From positions 142,109 through 206,108 of the forward strand of contig CAVYGM010000002.1 in the NCBI GenBank assembly GCA_963768025.1: a DNA stretch of 64,000 bases, in the 5' to 3' direction. Shown piece by piece: positions 1 through 8,641 of the stretch (position 1 is its first letter; each line of letters starts with the position of its first letter). The notes under the pieces were generated by a model. That model worked only from the letters and a program-made list of their open reading frames with translations, had not been told where the DNA came from and made no database searches. The position numbers and the translations under genes are program-made. The DNA is from CAVYGM01 sp963768025 (GTDB lineage: Bacteria; Bacteroidota; Bacteroidia; Cytophagales; Spirosomataceae).

Positions 1-95
1 TGGATGGTATTGTCGGAGTCCTTCGCGTTGATGGAGTCCGATTTGCAGGAGAACAGCAGCAAGCCGACACCCAGTAAAAAAGTGATATTTTTCAT
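1..95 (-). CDS. Lipoprotein, N-terminal fragment (runs off the window)
   Basis: The minus strand from position 95 reads ATG and then a classic lipoprotein signal: a short lysine n-region, a hydrophobic stretch (TFLLGVGLLLF) and a lipobox LFSC with the cysteine at about residue 17, followed by polar sequence. Only the first 31 codons lie in the window, so the mature domain is unknown. It follows the histidine kinase on the same strand after a 65-bp gap and may be the last gene of that operon. Its function cannot be named from this fragment. Confidence 0.6.
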   Translation of the reverse strand, partial: MKNITFLLGVGLLLFSCKSDSINAKDSDNTI

Positions 96-160
96 AACTG
101 ATAGCTGTTTTTCTAAAAATGATCCAATCCGGAGGGGAAAGGTTGGAACAATGGGTATTT

Positions 161-1495
161 TTAAAGTACCAGTGAAAAAACCGTTCCACTTCCTACCTCC
201 GACTGTGCGGTCAGTTGTCCGCCGTGCTGCTGCAGGATCTGCCGGGATAGACTCAGCCCGATACCGGAACCGGTTTTCTTGGTTGTATAAAACGGAATAA
301 AAATCTTTTCGAGAGCTTCCGGCTCAATACCGTAGCCATTGTCTCGAATAGCGATGGTCACCTTCTGATTATCGCTCGTGAAAGCACTGATATTTACAAG
401 CGGATGAGCCTGTCCGTGCAGCGCTTCCAGCGCATTCTTTACCAGATTGATCAATACCTGTTGTAGTTGATCCGCATCGGCACTCACGGTCAGGTCGAGT
501 GGGGTTACCTCCATTTCCCAGAGTATACCAGCGGTCGTTAGATCAGTTTGCAGGAGTTGAAGTACCTCGGTGAGCAATTCATTAACCAGTATTGTCCGCA
601 TGTTGGGTTTTGGTAGGGTAGTAAAGTCGCGGTAGGCATTCACAAACTTCATCATTCCCTGGCTGCGTTTTTCCAGCGTTTGCAGGGCTTCCTTCAAATC
701 CTCTACGGCTTCATGGTTGTCGGTGCTTTTTTCAATATCCTCATTCACAATCAGCCGCATGGTACCTACCAGCGACACAATGGGTGTCATGGAGTTCATG
801 ATTTCATGGCGGAGTACCCGCGTGAGGTTCTGCCAGGCTTCCACTTCTTTCTGTTGCAGCTCGGTGCCGATGTTTTGCAACGCCACGATGCGCACCCAAC
901 TGCCCCGCATCTGTATGGCCGTGGCCTGAATGGCCAGCGGCTGGTCGTTGGGTGTTTGGTAGAGTTCCCTGGCACCGGTTTCCAGGTTGGAGAGCATTTC
1001 GTAGAGGCGGGGATGGGTTTCTTCCAGATCGCTCAGTTGCCGGAGGCGGTATATTTCCAGCATCCGTAGGGCCGCATTGTTTACCAGATTCACCTTGCCA
1101 TCGGCATCGAACGTGATGAGGCCCGTGCCGATGTGCTGCACGATGGTGTTGAGGTAATGCAGATTGGCTTCTTTTTCGGCCCGGGCCTGTCGGAAAGCCA
1201 TCAGTACTTCGTTGAACTGCTGATTCAGTTCCACAAAAGTATCGCCCATAGCATTATCGGACCGGAACTTGATCGTAAAATCAGAGTAGCGCACCGATTC
1301 CAGAAAGCGGACAAATTTTCGATTAAACGAGGTGACGTAGGTATACAGCCCATTGCCCATAAACAGGACCACCACGGTCATCATCATCACCAACATGCCG
1401 TTGGACTGCTCCTTGGACAAAAGGTACCCTAGCCCCAGACCGGCCGCAATCAGCAGAAGTACCCGCCAGAGAATACCGATGGAAAAGTGACGCAT
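161..1495 (-). CDS. Sensor histidine kinase, NtrY/NtrB-like, partner of the downstream-numbered sigma-54 regulator
   Basis: A 444-residue membrane histidine kinase. Two transmembrane helices (about residues 9-27 and 34-54) are joined by only a few residues, so there is almost no periplasmic sensor domain. A HAMP-like linker (55-100) and a PAS domain (about 113-210) follow. The phospho-acceptor histidine is His230 in RVLRHEIMNSMTPI. The ATPase domain shows an N box (NLVKNALEAL, about 350-359), G1 (DNGYGI, 385-390) and G2 (TGSGIGL, 408-414). It is transcribed after the response regulator at 1687-3030 with a repeat-filled gap of 191 bp. The architecture resembles NtrY-type kinases that pair with NtrC regulators. 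The signal is unknown; with no outer domain it may sense the membrane, the cytoplasm or a partner protein such as one of the permeases (inference). Confidence 0.93.
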   Translation of the reverse strand: MRHFSIGILWRVLLLIAAGLGLGYLLSKEQSNGMLVMMMTVVVLFMGNGLYTYVTSFNRKFVRFLESVRYSDFTIKFRSDNAMGDTFVELNQQFNEVLMAFRQARAEKEANLHYLNTIVQHIGTGLITFDADGKVNLVNNAALRMLEIYRLRQLSDLEETHPRLYEMLSNLETGARELYQTPNDQPLAIQATAIQMRGSWVRIVALQNIGTELQQKEVEAWQNLTRVLRHEIMNSMTPIVSLVGTMRLIVNEDIEKSTDNHEAVEDLKEALQTLEKRSQGMMKFVNAYRDFTTLPKPNMRTILVNELLTEVLQLLQTDLTTAGILWEMEVTPLDLTVSADADQLQQVLINLVKNALEALHGQAHPLVNISAFTSDNQKVTIAIRDNGYGIEPEALEKIFIPFYTTKKTGSGIGLSLSRQILQQHGGQLTAQSEVGSGTVFSLVL

Positions 1496-1529
1496 GTTGG
1501 CAATTTTGAATAGATGAGTGAATGAGTGA

Positions 1530-1686
1530 TTGGTTATTAGGAAACTGGTTACTGGTTATTAGCTGTCATTTTTGGAGTTATCTTATTGATTATCAAGAAT
1601 TATATTTATTATTATTGTTCAAAGACGGTCAAACCATTTCAGGCAATGACAAGATAACCAATAACTAATTTACCAATAACCGATAG
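1530..1686. repeat. Mirror-image arrays of TTGGTTACTGGTTATT-like words
   Basis: The gap between the kinase and regulator genes contains degenerate repeats of GGTTATT/GGTTACT at 1530-1562 and the same words in reverse complement (AACCAATAACT, ACCAATAACCG) at 1653-1686. The two arrays could pair into a long imperfect hairpin. Related arrays sit at 4733-4852, 34737-34916 and 47165-47205. No gene is visible in the gap. Confidence 0.55.
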
Positions 1687-3030
1687 CTACAATCCGTACT
1701 TTTCCAGCCTCCGGTACAGGGCGGCGCGGCTTAGGCCTAGTTCGCGAGCGGCGTCGGTGATGTTGCCGTTGAAGCGTTTCAGGGCTTTTACGATCATGCT
1801 TTTTTCCATGTCTTCCAGATCAAAAGCCGTAGCCGAAGCGGTGGGTTCGGGACCGGTGTTTTTCAAGAACAGGTCTTCGGGTTGAAGCACCTTATCCTGG
1901 GATAGAATCACGGCCCGTTCGATAGCGTGCTGCAATTCACGAATGTTACCCGGCCAGTTGTACTGCTGCATCTTTTTGATGAGAGCCGCGCTGATAGAGG
2001 TAACCGGACGGTTGTATTTCTTTCGATTTTGTTTGAGATAGTATTCTGCCAGCGGCGCTATGTCGTCGGGGCGCTCGCGTAGGGGGGGCAGTTCCAGCTC
2101 AATGGTATTGATCCGGTAGAGCAAGTCCTGCCGGAAATCGCGGTTGGCTACCATCTTGTCAATGTCGCGGTTAGTGGCGCAGATCAACCGCACGTCGATG
2201 GCAATGGGCCGGTTGGACCCTACTCTGGTTACCTGCCTTTCCTGAATCACCGTCAGAAGTTTGGCCTGCAGGGCGATGGGCAGGTTGCCGATTTCGTCCA
2301 GGAAGATAGTGCCGCCTTTGGCCTCCTCGAAACGTCCGGCGCGGTCTTCGCGGGCATCCGTAAAAGCCCCCTTGACGTGCCCGAAAAGTTCGCTTTCAAA
2401 CAGTGTTTCGCTCAACGCGCCTAAGTCCACGCACACGAACGGCTTCTGACTTCGCAGTGATACCTGATGAATGTGACGGGCCAATTGCGTTTTGCCCGTG
2501 CCGTTTTCGCCCAGAATCAGAATATTGGCATCGGTGGGAGCCACGCGGTCGGCGGTATCGAGGAGCGCCTGCATAGAAACCCCCGCCGCAATGATTGAAC
2601 TGTCGGTTTGCCGGGGGCGGGTTGCCTCCTCGATTTCGGTCTTTTTGCCTTCCAGGGCTTTTTCCAGCGTTAGCAAAAGCTTGTCGTTTTCCCAGGGTTT
2701 TAGCACAAAATCGGTGGCTCCGGCTTTCATGGCCCGCACGGCCATCTCTACATCACCATAGGCAGTGACCATGATAACCGTCATGCGGGGGGACAGGTCC
2801 AGAATACGGTCGAGCCATTGGAATCCTTCGCGTCCACTGCTGACGTCGCGCGTAAAATTCATGTCGAGCAGGACGATGTCGTACTCACCATTATTAATCA
2901 GGAAAGGTATTTTTTCGGGATTTTTCTCAATATCCACATGCTTCAAATGACGTTTGAGCAGTAGCTTGGCGGCGCTTAGTACATCTACGTCGTCGTCAAC
3001 GATGAGGAGTCGGGCTTGGGAAAGTTGCAT
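1687..3030 (-). CDS. Sigma-54-dependent response regulator, NtrC family
   Basis: A 447-residue regulator. The receiver domain (1-120) has an acidic pocket (VDDD, 11-14), phospho-acceptor Asp56 (VLLDMN), a switch threonine at 89 and Lys111. The AAA+ domain shows Walker A GENGTGKT (174-181), the sigma-54 contact loop as GAFTDA (221-226, not the textbook GAFTGA) and the Walker B segment TIFLDEIG. A Fis-type helix-turn-helix closes the protein (about 410-447: DAARELGLSRAALYRRLEKYGL region). Its gene starts 373 bp from the divergent adaptor gene. That gap carries a tandem pair of inverted repeats and a -24/-12-like promoter, which recur before five permease units. The likely role is to activate those promoters with sigma-54 RNA polymerase. 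Confidence 0.94.
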   Translation of the reverse strand: MQLSQARLLIVDDDVDVLSAAKLLLKRHLKHVDIEKNPEKIPFLINNGEYDIVLLDMNFTRDVSSGREGFQWLDRILDLSPRMTVIMVTAYGDVEMAVRAMKAGATDFVLKPWENDKLLLTLEKALEGKKTEIEEATRPRQTDSSIIAAGVSMQALLDTADRVAPTDANILILGENGTGKTQLARHIHQVSLRSQKPFVCVDLGALSETLFESELFGHVKGAFTDAREDRAGRFEEAKGGTIFLDEIGNLPIALQAKLLTVIQERQVTRVGSNRPIAIDVRLICATNRDIDKMVANRDFRQDLLYRINTIELELPPLRERPDDIAPLAEYYLKQNRKKYNRPVTSISAALIKKMQQYNWPGNIRELQHAIERAVILSQDKVLQPEDLFLKNTGPEPTASATAFDLEDMEKSMIVKALKRFNGNITDAARELGLSRAALYRRLEKYGL

Positions 3031-3242
3031 TTTGGGTTTTTAGGTAAGAAGTTATTAGGGTGTTAGCTGTTAAGCTAATAAGAACCGGATTTCAGACAAT
3101 ATCAATGTAGCAAATTTCAATCGGCTAGTAACCAATATTTGCGAACAGCTATTGACCTAAACTCAATAAATATGCCGTCTAAGGTGCCGGATGCTAAGGT
3201 ATTAATTAAGAAACAGTTAATAAAGTGAGCAGCAAAAATCAA

Positions 3243-3360
3243 TGTCCATTGCCGAACAAAAGTGTCCGATAATGAACAATTGAAATAGGAATAGCAGGGG
3301 TATGTTTATTGAAAATCAGTACTTTATACATTAATGTATCATCTGGCATAAGGATTGGAT
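3243..3360 (+). promoter_or_regulatory. Element A: tandem regulator sites plus sigma-54-like promoter before the adaptor/ATPase unit
   Basis: Two 16-bp imperfect inverted repeats, TGTCCATTGCCGAACA at 3243-3258 and TGTCCGATAATGAACA at 3263-3278, start exactly 20 bp apart. Downstream, 3344-3359 reads TGGCAT-AAGGA-TTGGA, close to the sigma-54 consensus TGGCAC-N5-TTGCA, with the GG and the -12 G 12 bp apart. The centre of the second site is about 74 bp from the -24 GG, roughly one helical turn more than in the other five elements. The adaptor start codon is at 3404. Site and promoter assignments are by eye. Confidence 0.7.
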
Positions 3361-3403
3361 AGGTAGGATCAGATACAAGAAACTGAATAGTTGAAAAATT
3401 GAT

Positions 3404-4731
3404 ATGGCTACTGATTTAAAATCATCTCCGTTAGGAACACCACTTACCCGACCCGACTCCTCGCTTGGACAAGCGGGTATGGACCGCACCAAGAAAAAGA
3501 AATTCTGGAATCCCCGCCGCATTGGCTTCTCACTTGCGGGCATCGCGCTGATTAGTTTTATCCTATACCAGTTGATCTGGGCGGATAAACGATCTAAGCT
3601 AAATGTGGAGCAGGATAAGGTAACCATTTCGACAGTGAGTCAGGGCGAATTCGATGAATTCATTGTGGTCACGGGCGTAGTGCAACCTCTGAAAACCATC
3701 CAACTGGATGCCATCGTGGGCGGCTACGTGACGCAAAAAATGGTGGAAGGCGGTAATATGGTGAAAGCGGGCGAAGTATTGCTAAAACTGGAAAACCAGA
3801 GCTTAAAACTGAACTTTCTGCAATCGGAAACCGAGGCCAGTCGCCTGGTGAACGACCTGCAAAATACCCGTCAACGCCTGCGGGTGGAGCGCTTCAACCT
3901 GCAAAAGACGCTAAGCGAACTGGATTTTCAGATCGCCCAGGCCAAGGATGTCTACGAGCGCAACGACTCAGCTTTTCCGCGATAAGGTAATGCCCGAGTC
4001 GGACTACCTCAAAACCAAGCGTGACTACGAACGCCTGGCGCAGCAGCGCGACATCGAGATAGAGTCGCAGAAGTACCAGGAAGAAAACGCCAAGATGCAG
4101 ATCACGCAGCTGGAAGGTACCCTGGCCAAACGCAGAAGAACGTGGCCCTGTGGCGGCAAACCCTGGATAACCTGGTCGTGAAAGCGCCGGTAGCGGGACT
4201 GCTGTCGTCCATCAACGTGGAGGTAGGTCCAATATCAATCAGGGGCAGAACATCGGGCAGATTGACGACCTCAACGGCTTCAAAATGCGGGTGGGGGTGG
4301 ACGAACACTACATTTCCCGGATCTTTCGTGGGCCTGGACGGGTCAGCATGGAATTCAATGGCAAATCCTACCCGCTGGAAATCGTAAAAATCTACCCCGA
4401 GGTGCGCAGCGGCCGCTTTGAAGTGGATATGCGCTTCACCAAAGGGGCCCCCGACGGCATCAAGCGCGGGGCAGTCGGCACCGATTCGCCTGCAACTCGG
4501 CACAACCCACCAAAGCCACCCTGCTGCCGGTGGGCGGTTTTTTCTCCGATACGGGCGGCAACTGGGTGTATGTGGTGGACGAACAGCGGCAACCGAGCCA
4601 CGAAGCGGAACATCACCCTGGGTCGCAAAAATCCCGAGTTCTATGAGGTGCTCGAAGGCCTGCAGACGGGCGAAAAAGTCATTACCAGTTCGTACGAGAA
4701 TTTTGGGGATAATGAAGTGTTGGAATTTTGA
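3404..4731 (+). pseudogene. Periplasmic adaptor (HlyD/MacA-like membrane fusion protein), multiply frameshifted
   Basis: The reading starts at ATG 3404. It has a cytoplasmic tail of about 40 residues, one transmembrane helix (IGFSLAGIALISFILYQLIW), a lipoyl-like half (VVTGVVQPLKTIQLDAIVGGYV ... VKAGEVLLKLEN), a coiled-coil hairpin, then the second half (VVKAPVAGLLSSINVEVG) and a beta-barrel/C-terminal domain ending ...GEKVITSSYENFGDNEVLEF. This order is that of MacA/HlyD adaptors, which link an inner-membrane ABC permease to an outer-membrane channel. The frame changes at about 3970, 4130 (a short A run), 4228, 4480-4505 and 4590, so no single ORF covers it. The dense indels suggest either real decay or a poorly sequenced patch. 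The ABC ATPase gene follows after 147 bp. It is the only adaptor in the window. Confidence 0.82.
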
Positions 4732-4732
4732 G

Positions 4733-4852
4733 AATAGGTATTGGTTACTGGTTATTTGAGATGTTTCGAAATAAATTCATTGAATTTTATCTGATAGCCA
4801 GGCATATACATTCCAGTAAACCAATAACCAGTCATCATAACCAGTAACCAAT
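4733..4852. repeat. Inverted arrays of TTGGTTACTGGTT / AACCAGTAACCAAT words
   Basis: Between the adaptor and the ATPase, TTGGTTACTGGTTATT at 4741-4756 is mirrored by CCAATAACCAGT and CCAGTAACCAAT at 4821-4852. The arms could form a hairpin around an AT-rich loop of about 60 bp. The words match the arrays at 1530-1686, so this is a dispersed intergenic repeat of the genome. It has no coding content. Confidence 0.55.
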
Positions 4853-4878
4853 CAGCTAACAACCTAATACCTATACAA

Positions 4879-5556
4879 ATGCTCAAAATCAGCAACCTCC
4901 AAAAAATCTTCTCTACCGAAGAAGTAGAAACCACCGCCCTGAATGGCATTGATCTGGAAATCCTGGATGGCGAATTTGTGGCCATCATGGGGCCGTCGGG
5001 TTGTGGCAAATCGACACTGCTCAATATCCTCGGGCTGCTGGATAACCCCAGCGAAGGATCTTACCAATTCTACCAAACGGAGGTGGCCAATATGTCGGAG
5101 CGGCAGCGGGCTCAGATCCGCAAAGGTAACATCGGCTTCGTGTTCCAGAGCTTCAACCTGATTGACGAGCTGACCGTATACGAAAACGTGGAGCTGCCGC
5201 TGCTGTACCTCAAAACCCCCAACGACGAGCGCAAGCAGCGCGTGGAGGCCGCCCTCGAACGCATGAGCATGATGCACCGCCGCAACCACTTCCCGCAGCA
5301 GCTCTCCGGCGGACAGCAGCAGCGCACGGCCATCGCCCGGGCCGTGGTGGCTACGCCCAAGATTATCCTGGCGGATGAGCCTACGGGTAACCTCGACTCA
5401 AAGAACGGTGACGAAGTAATGAACCTGCTCAACCAACTCAACGAGGCCGGTACCACCATCATCATGGTGACGCACTCGCCCTACGACGCCGGCTTTGCCC
5501 ATCGGACCGTGAATTTGTTTGACGGGAAAGTGGTGACGGAGAAGGTACATATATAG
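4879..5556 (+). CDS. ABC transporter ATP-binding protein, MacB/LolD type
   Basis: A complete 225-residue ATPase. Walker A is GPSGCGKST (38-46), the Q-loop glutamine is Gln90 (VFQSFNL), the signature is LSGGQ (142-146), Walker B is IILADE (162-167) followed by PTGNLDS, and the switch histidine is His199. The short length with no fused membrane part, and the NLDSKNGDEVM segment, are typical of LolD/MacB-like ATPases that power FtsX-fold permeases. It lies between the adaptor and the first permease (190-bp gap) and is the only ABC ATPase in a window with sixteen permease copies. It may therefore serve many of them (inference). The gene is intact although both neighbours are frameshifted. Confidence 0.95.
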   Translation: MLKISNLQKIFSTEEVETTALNGIDLEILDGEFVAIMGPSGCGKSTLLNILGLLDNPSEGSYQFYQTEVANMSERQRAQIRKGNIGFVFQSFNLIDELTVYENVELPLLYLKTPNDERKQRVEAALERMSMMHRRNHFPQQLSGGQQQRTAIARAVVATPKIILADEPTGNLDSKNGDEVMNLLNQLNEAGTTIIMVTHSPYDAGFAHRTVNLFDGKVVTEKVHI

Positions 5557-5746
5557 GCTTTTGACGCAGTTTTCTAGGGTTAAAAGGTCAAACGGGTAAC
5601 CGGTACGTCAGAGCGGGTCAAACAGCGTTCTTTAATTTCGTTGCTTGTCTTTTGCTCTTTTGCCTTCCGCTATTTGCGCTTCTTTTTCCCAAATTGATTT
5701 GTCTTGGCTATTGTAAAAAAATATAAACCTCTCATCATGTTTTTTT

Positions 5747-8121
5747 ATGTGGGCCAACTACCTCAAAATCGCCTGGCGGAATCTTGTCAAAAACAAGACC
5801 TATTCCTTCATCAACATTGTGGGCCTGGCCATGGGGATGGCTGTTTCGATACTGATCCTCATGTTTGTGATGCATGAGTTTAGCTATGACAGATTCCACC
5901 AGAACCACGCCCGGATTTACCGGATTCTCGCCACGTTCAAAATGGGAGATCAGAACATGCAGTTCAACTCCTTCTCGGCCAAACTGGGTCCTGCCCTGGA
6001 AGAATACAATCCGCAGGTCAAAGGCTTCGTTCGGGTGAAAACTGCCGTGGATAAGGTCGTGATGAGAAATCCTACCCGAGCGGAGGAATCCTTTTACGAG
6101 CAGAACTTTCTATTTACCGACCCTTCCTTTTTTACGGTATTTTCATTTGACATCAAAGAAGGGAGCGCATCCACGCTGGATCGACCATTCACGATGGTCA
6201 TCTCGGAACGCACCGCCCAAAAATACTTTGGGGACGAAAATCCGGTGGGTAAAAGCCTGACGTACGAAGGGAAGCACCCAATGCAGATTATCGGGGTAGC
6301 CGAAGATCCGCCGTCCAATTCATCGTTCGATTTTGACTTCGTGGCCTCAGCATCTACCTACCCCCAACTCAACGAAAGCAACAAAAAGGATTGGGAAGAG
6401 GCGGGTATCTTCAATACCTACCTGCTGTTGGATTCGGAGAAGTCGGTGGCAGTGGTGGAAAAGAACATCAAGCGCGAAGGCGAAAAGACGGGAGCCTTCG
6501 ACAGCGACGTCCGATTACCATCTGGAAGGCCTCACGACGATTCATTTGGGTAACAATTTCAATGACTCCGGCAACGCAAAACTCATTTACATTTTTACGG
6601 GCGTAGCGGTACTCATTCTGTTCTTAGCTCTGTTCAACTACATGAGCCTGACCACGGCCCGGGCCACGCTGCGCGCCAAAGAAGTGGGCGTGCGCAAGGT
6701 AATCGGGGCCCATCGCGGTGGGCTGGTTCGGCAGTTCTACGTCGAATCCGTGCTGCTGTGTACCCTGGCCTTCGCGCTGGCGTTCCTGTTGGTGCAGCTT
6801 TTACGGCAGCCCTTTTACGACCTACTCGATTTGCGCATTGACTCCTCCTTCCTTTTCTCCTCGTCCTTTTTGGGGTACGTCATCGGATTACTCGTGCTAA
6901 GTGCCTTGATCGCCGGGAGCTACCCCGCGCTGGTACTGTCCGGCTTTGCGCCGCTGCAAGTACTCCGAGGCCGATTCGCAGGCGGGCAAAGCAGTGCCGG
7001 ACTGAGGCGTTTTTTTATGATTTTGCAATTTACCGTCTCCATCGTCCTGATCGTGTGCAGCCTGGTGGTCAGGAATCAGTTGACCTACATGCAAAACAAA
7101 AATCTGGGATTATACAAAGACCAGATTCTGAGTATTCCCCTGACGGCCACCGTGGCGGACAGTTATTTCCCCTTGCGCAACGAGATCCGGGATCAGGTAG
7201 GCGTGCAGGACGTGACGGTGACCAACGCTGGCTTTTTCAAAGGGTATAATATGTTCTTTCTGAAAAATTTTACCAACCAACAGGACGTAGCGCTGGTCAA
7301 CGCTATCGTAGACACTAACTTTATCAAAACGCTGGGACTGACCTGGAAAACGCCACCTACCCCCGAGCTATGGAAAAATCGGAATCATGTGATTCTGAAC
7401 GAAACGGCAATTAAAGAACTGGGGATGAAAGGCGATCCTGTTGGCCAGAAAATAGATGATAGGGATGAAGTGGCGGGTATCCTCAAAGATTTTCATTTTA
7501 CTTCGGTGCAGAACGAGATCAAGGCGATGGGATTATTTGTGGTGAATGACACCACCAATATCTTAAAATTCCCCGGCGCCAGGGGTACCCTGTACGCCCG
7601 ACTCGACGCAAAGGCTAATATTCAGGAAAAAGTAGCAGCTATTGGCCGGATCTTTAAAAAGTACGACCAGGAGAAACCCTTCGAGTACTATTTTCTGGAC
7701 GACGCCTTCAACGAGACATTCAAGACCGAAATCAGGATGTCGACCATGTTCACGATCTTTACTTCGTTCGCCGTATTCATTGCCTGCATGGGGTTGTTTG
7801 GCCTGGCCGCTTTCACCGCCGAAACCCGCACCAAGGAAATCGGCGTCCGTAAGGTTCTCGGTGCCAGCGTCGCCAGCATCGTAGCACTGCTTTCCAAAGA
7901 TTTCCTGAAACTGGTGCTGATTGCCATCGTCATCGCTTCGCCCATCGCCTGGTACGCTATGAACGCAGTGGCTGGCGGATTTTGCCTACAAAGTGGACAT
8001 CAGTTGGTGGGTCTTTGCTTTGGCTGGCGGGTTGGCCGTGGGTATTGCGCTGCTGACGGTGAGTTTTCAGAGTGTGAAGGCGGCCTTGATGAATCCGGTG
8101 AAGAGCCTTGAGAGCGAATAG
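5747..8121 (+). pseudogene. ABC permease P1, MacB/FtsX-like two-module type (two frameshifts)
   Basis: The family plan is: an N-terminal amphipathic start (NYLKIAWRNLVKNKTYS), TM1, a periplasmic MacB-type domain, three TMs of a first FtsX domain (NYMSLTTARATLRAKEVGVRKVIGA marks the coupling region), a fourth helix, a second periplasmic domain and a second FtsX domain (ETRTKEIGVRKVLGASVASI). Eight TMs are expected in total. Such permeases use ATP hydrolysis for mechanical work across the periplasm. Here the frame slips near 6505 (before SDYHLEGLTTIHLG) and again near 7967, where one extra base turns the expected MNAWLADFAYK into MNAVAGGFC; the correct end is TAG at 8119-8121. The start at 5747 lies in a T run, so an upstream ATG at 5737 cannot be excluded. 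It is probably co-transcribed with the adaptor and ATPase. Confidence 0.87.
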
Positions 8122-8601
8122 TCACGGACGGCGCTTCTTGAAAATATGGTCAAGGGGTATTTCCAGATTGGTGACGGGATCTTTGACGACGCCTTCCGAA
8201 AAGGTCAGTTTCTCGCCATTGGGAGTGCGAATCGTGATGGTCTGTAACAATGGAACCACAATCCAAACCGACTGGACGCCCGCTGGGAAGTACACGTCGT
8301 TGGTTTTGTTGGTAATGTCGGACATGGCTTGCTTAGGCGAGAGTACTTCGATGGCCGTAATGGGAGGCTGGGTGATGAAAATGATGTCGGTGTCCCAGTC
8401 TTCGGGTAAGTTGGGATAAATAGAAACATCGGGTTTTACTGGTTTGCCGTCAAGTTTCATTTCTAATTCGGGGAAGATATCGTAGGTGTCGTCGTAGCGT
8501 TCTAGATAAGAGCTGATCCGCTGAATGGTACGCGAGTGGTTAACAGACATGATGTCTTCGGTTTGGTACTCTTCAATGAAGTCGTGAAAAACGGTTTCCA
8601 T
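8122..8601 (-). CDS. Uma2 family endonuclease-like protein
   Basis: 159 residues from ATG at 8601, chosen because METVFHDF matches the start style of the other Uma2 copy at 55752; an upstream in-frame ATG would run into the neighbouring permease. The PD-(D/E)XK-like core is visible: KPDVSIYP, then the strand ITAIEVLSPKQA, and the tail VWIVVP. Uma2 (DUF820) proteins are common in Cytophagales and cyanobacteria, and their biological role is poorly known. The stop codon abuts the stop of permease P1, and the start lies 40 bp from the divergent permease P2. This divergent Uma2-permease pairing recurs at 20.3-20.8 kb. Confidence 0.85.
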   Translation of the reverse strand: METVFHDFIEEYQTEDIMSVNHSRTIQRISSYLERYDDTYDIFPELEMKLDGKPVKPDVSIYPNLPEDWDTDIIFITQPPITAIEVLSPKQAMSDITNKTNDVYFPAGVQSVWIVVPLLQTITIRTPNGEKLTFSEGVVKDPVTNLEIPLDHIFKKRRP

Positions 8602-8641
8602 AATGGTTTTCCTTTTTTCAAATATAACAAAAATAACAACC

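Noticed and set aside
4..300. A 98-codon plus-strand frame at the window start
   Set aside because: It overlaps a clear lipoprotein signal peptide and the 3' end of the histidine kinase on the other strand, and its own translation has no family features.
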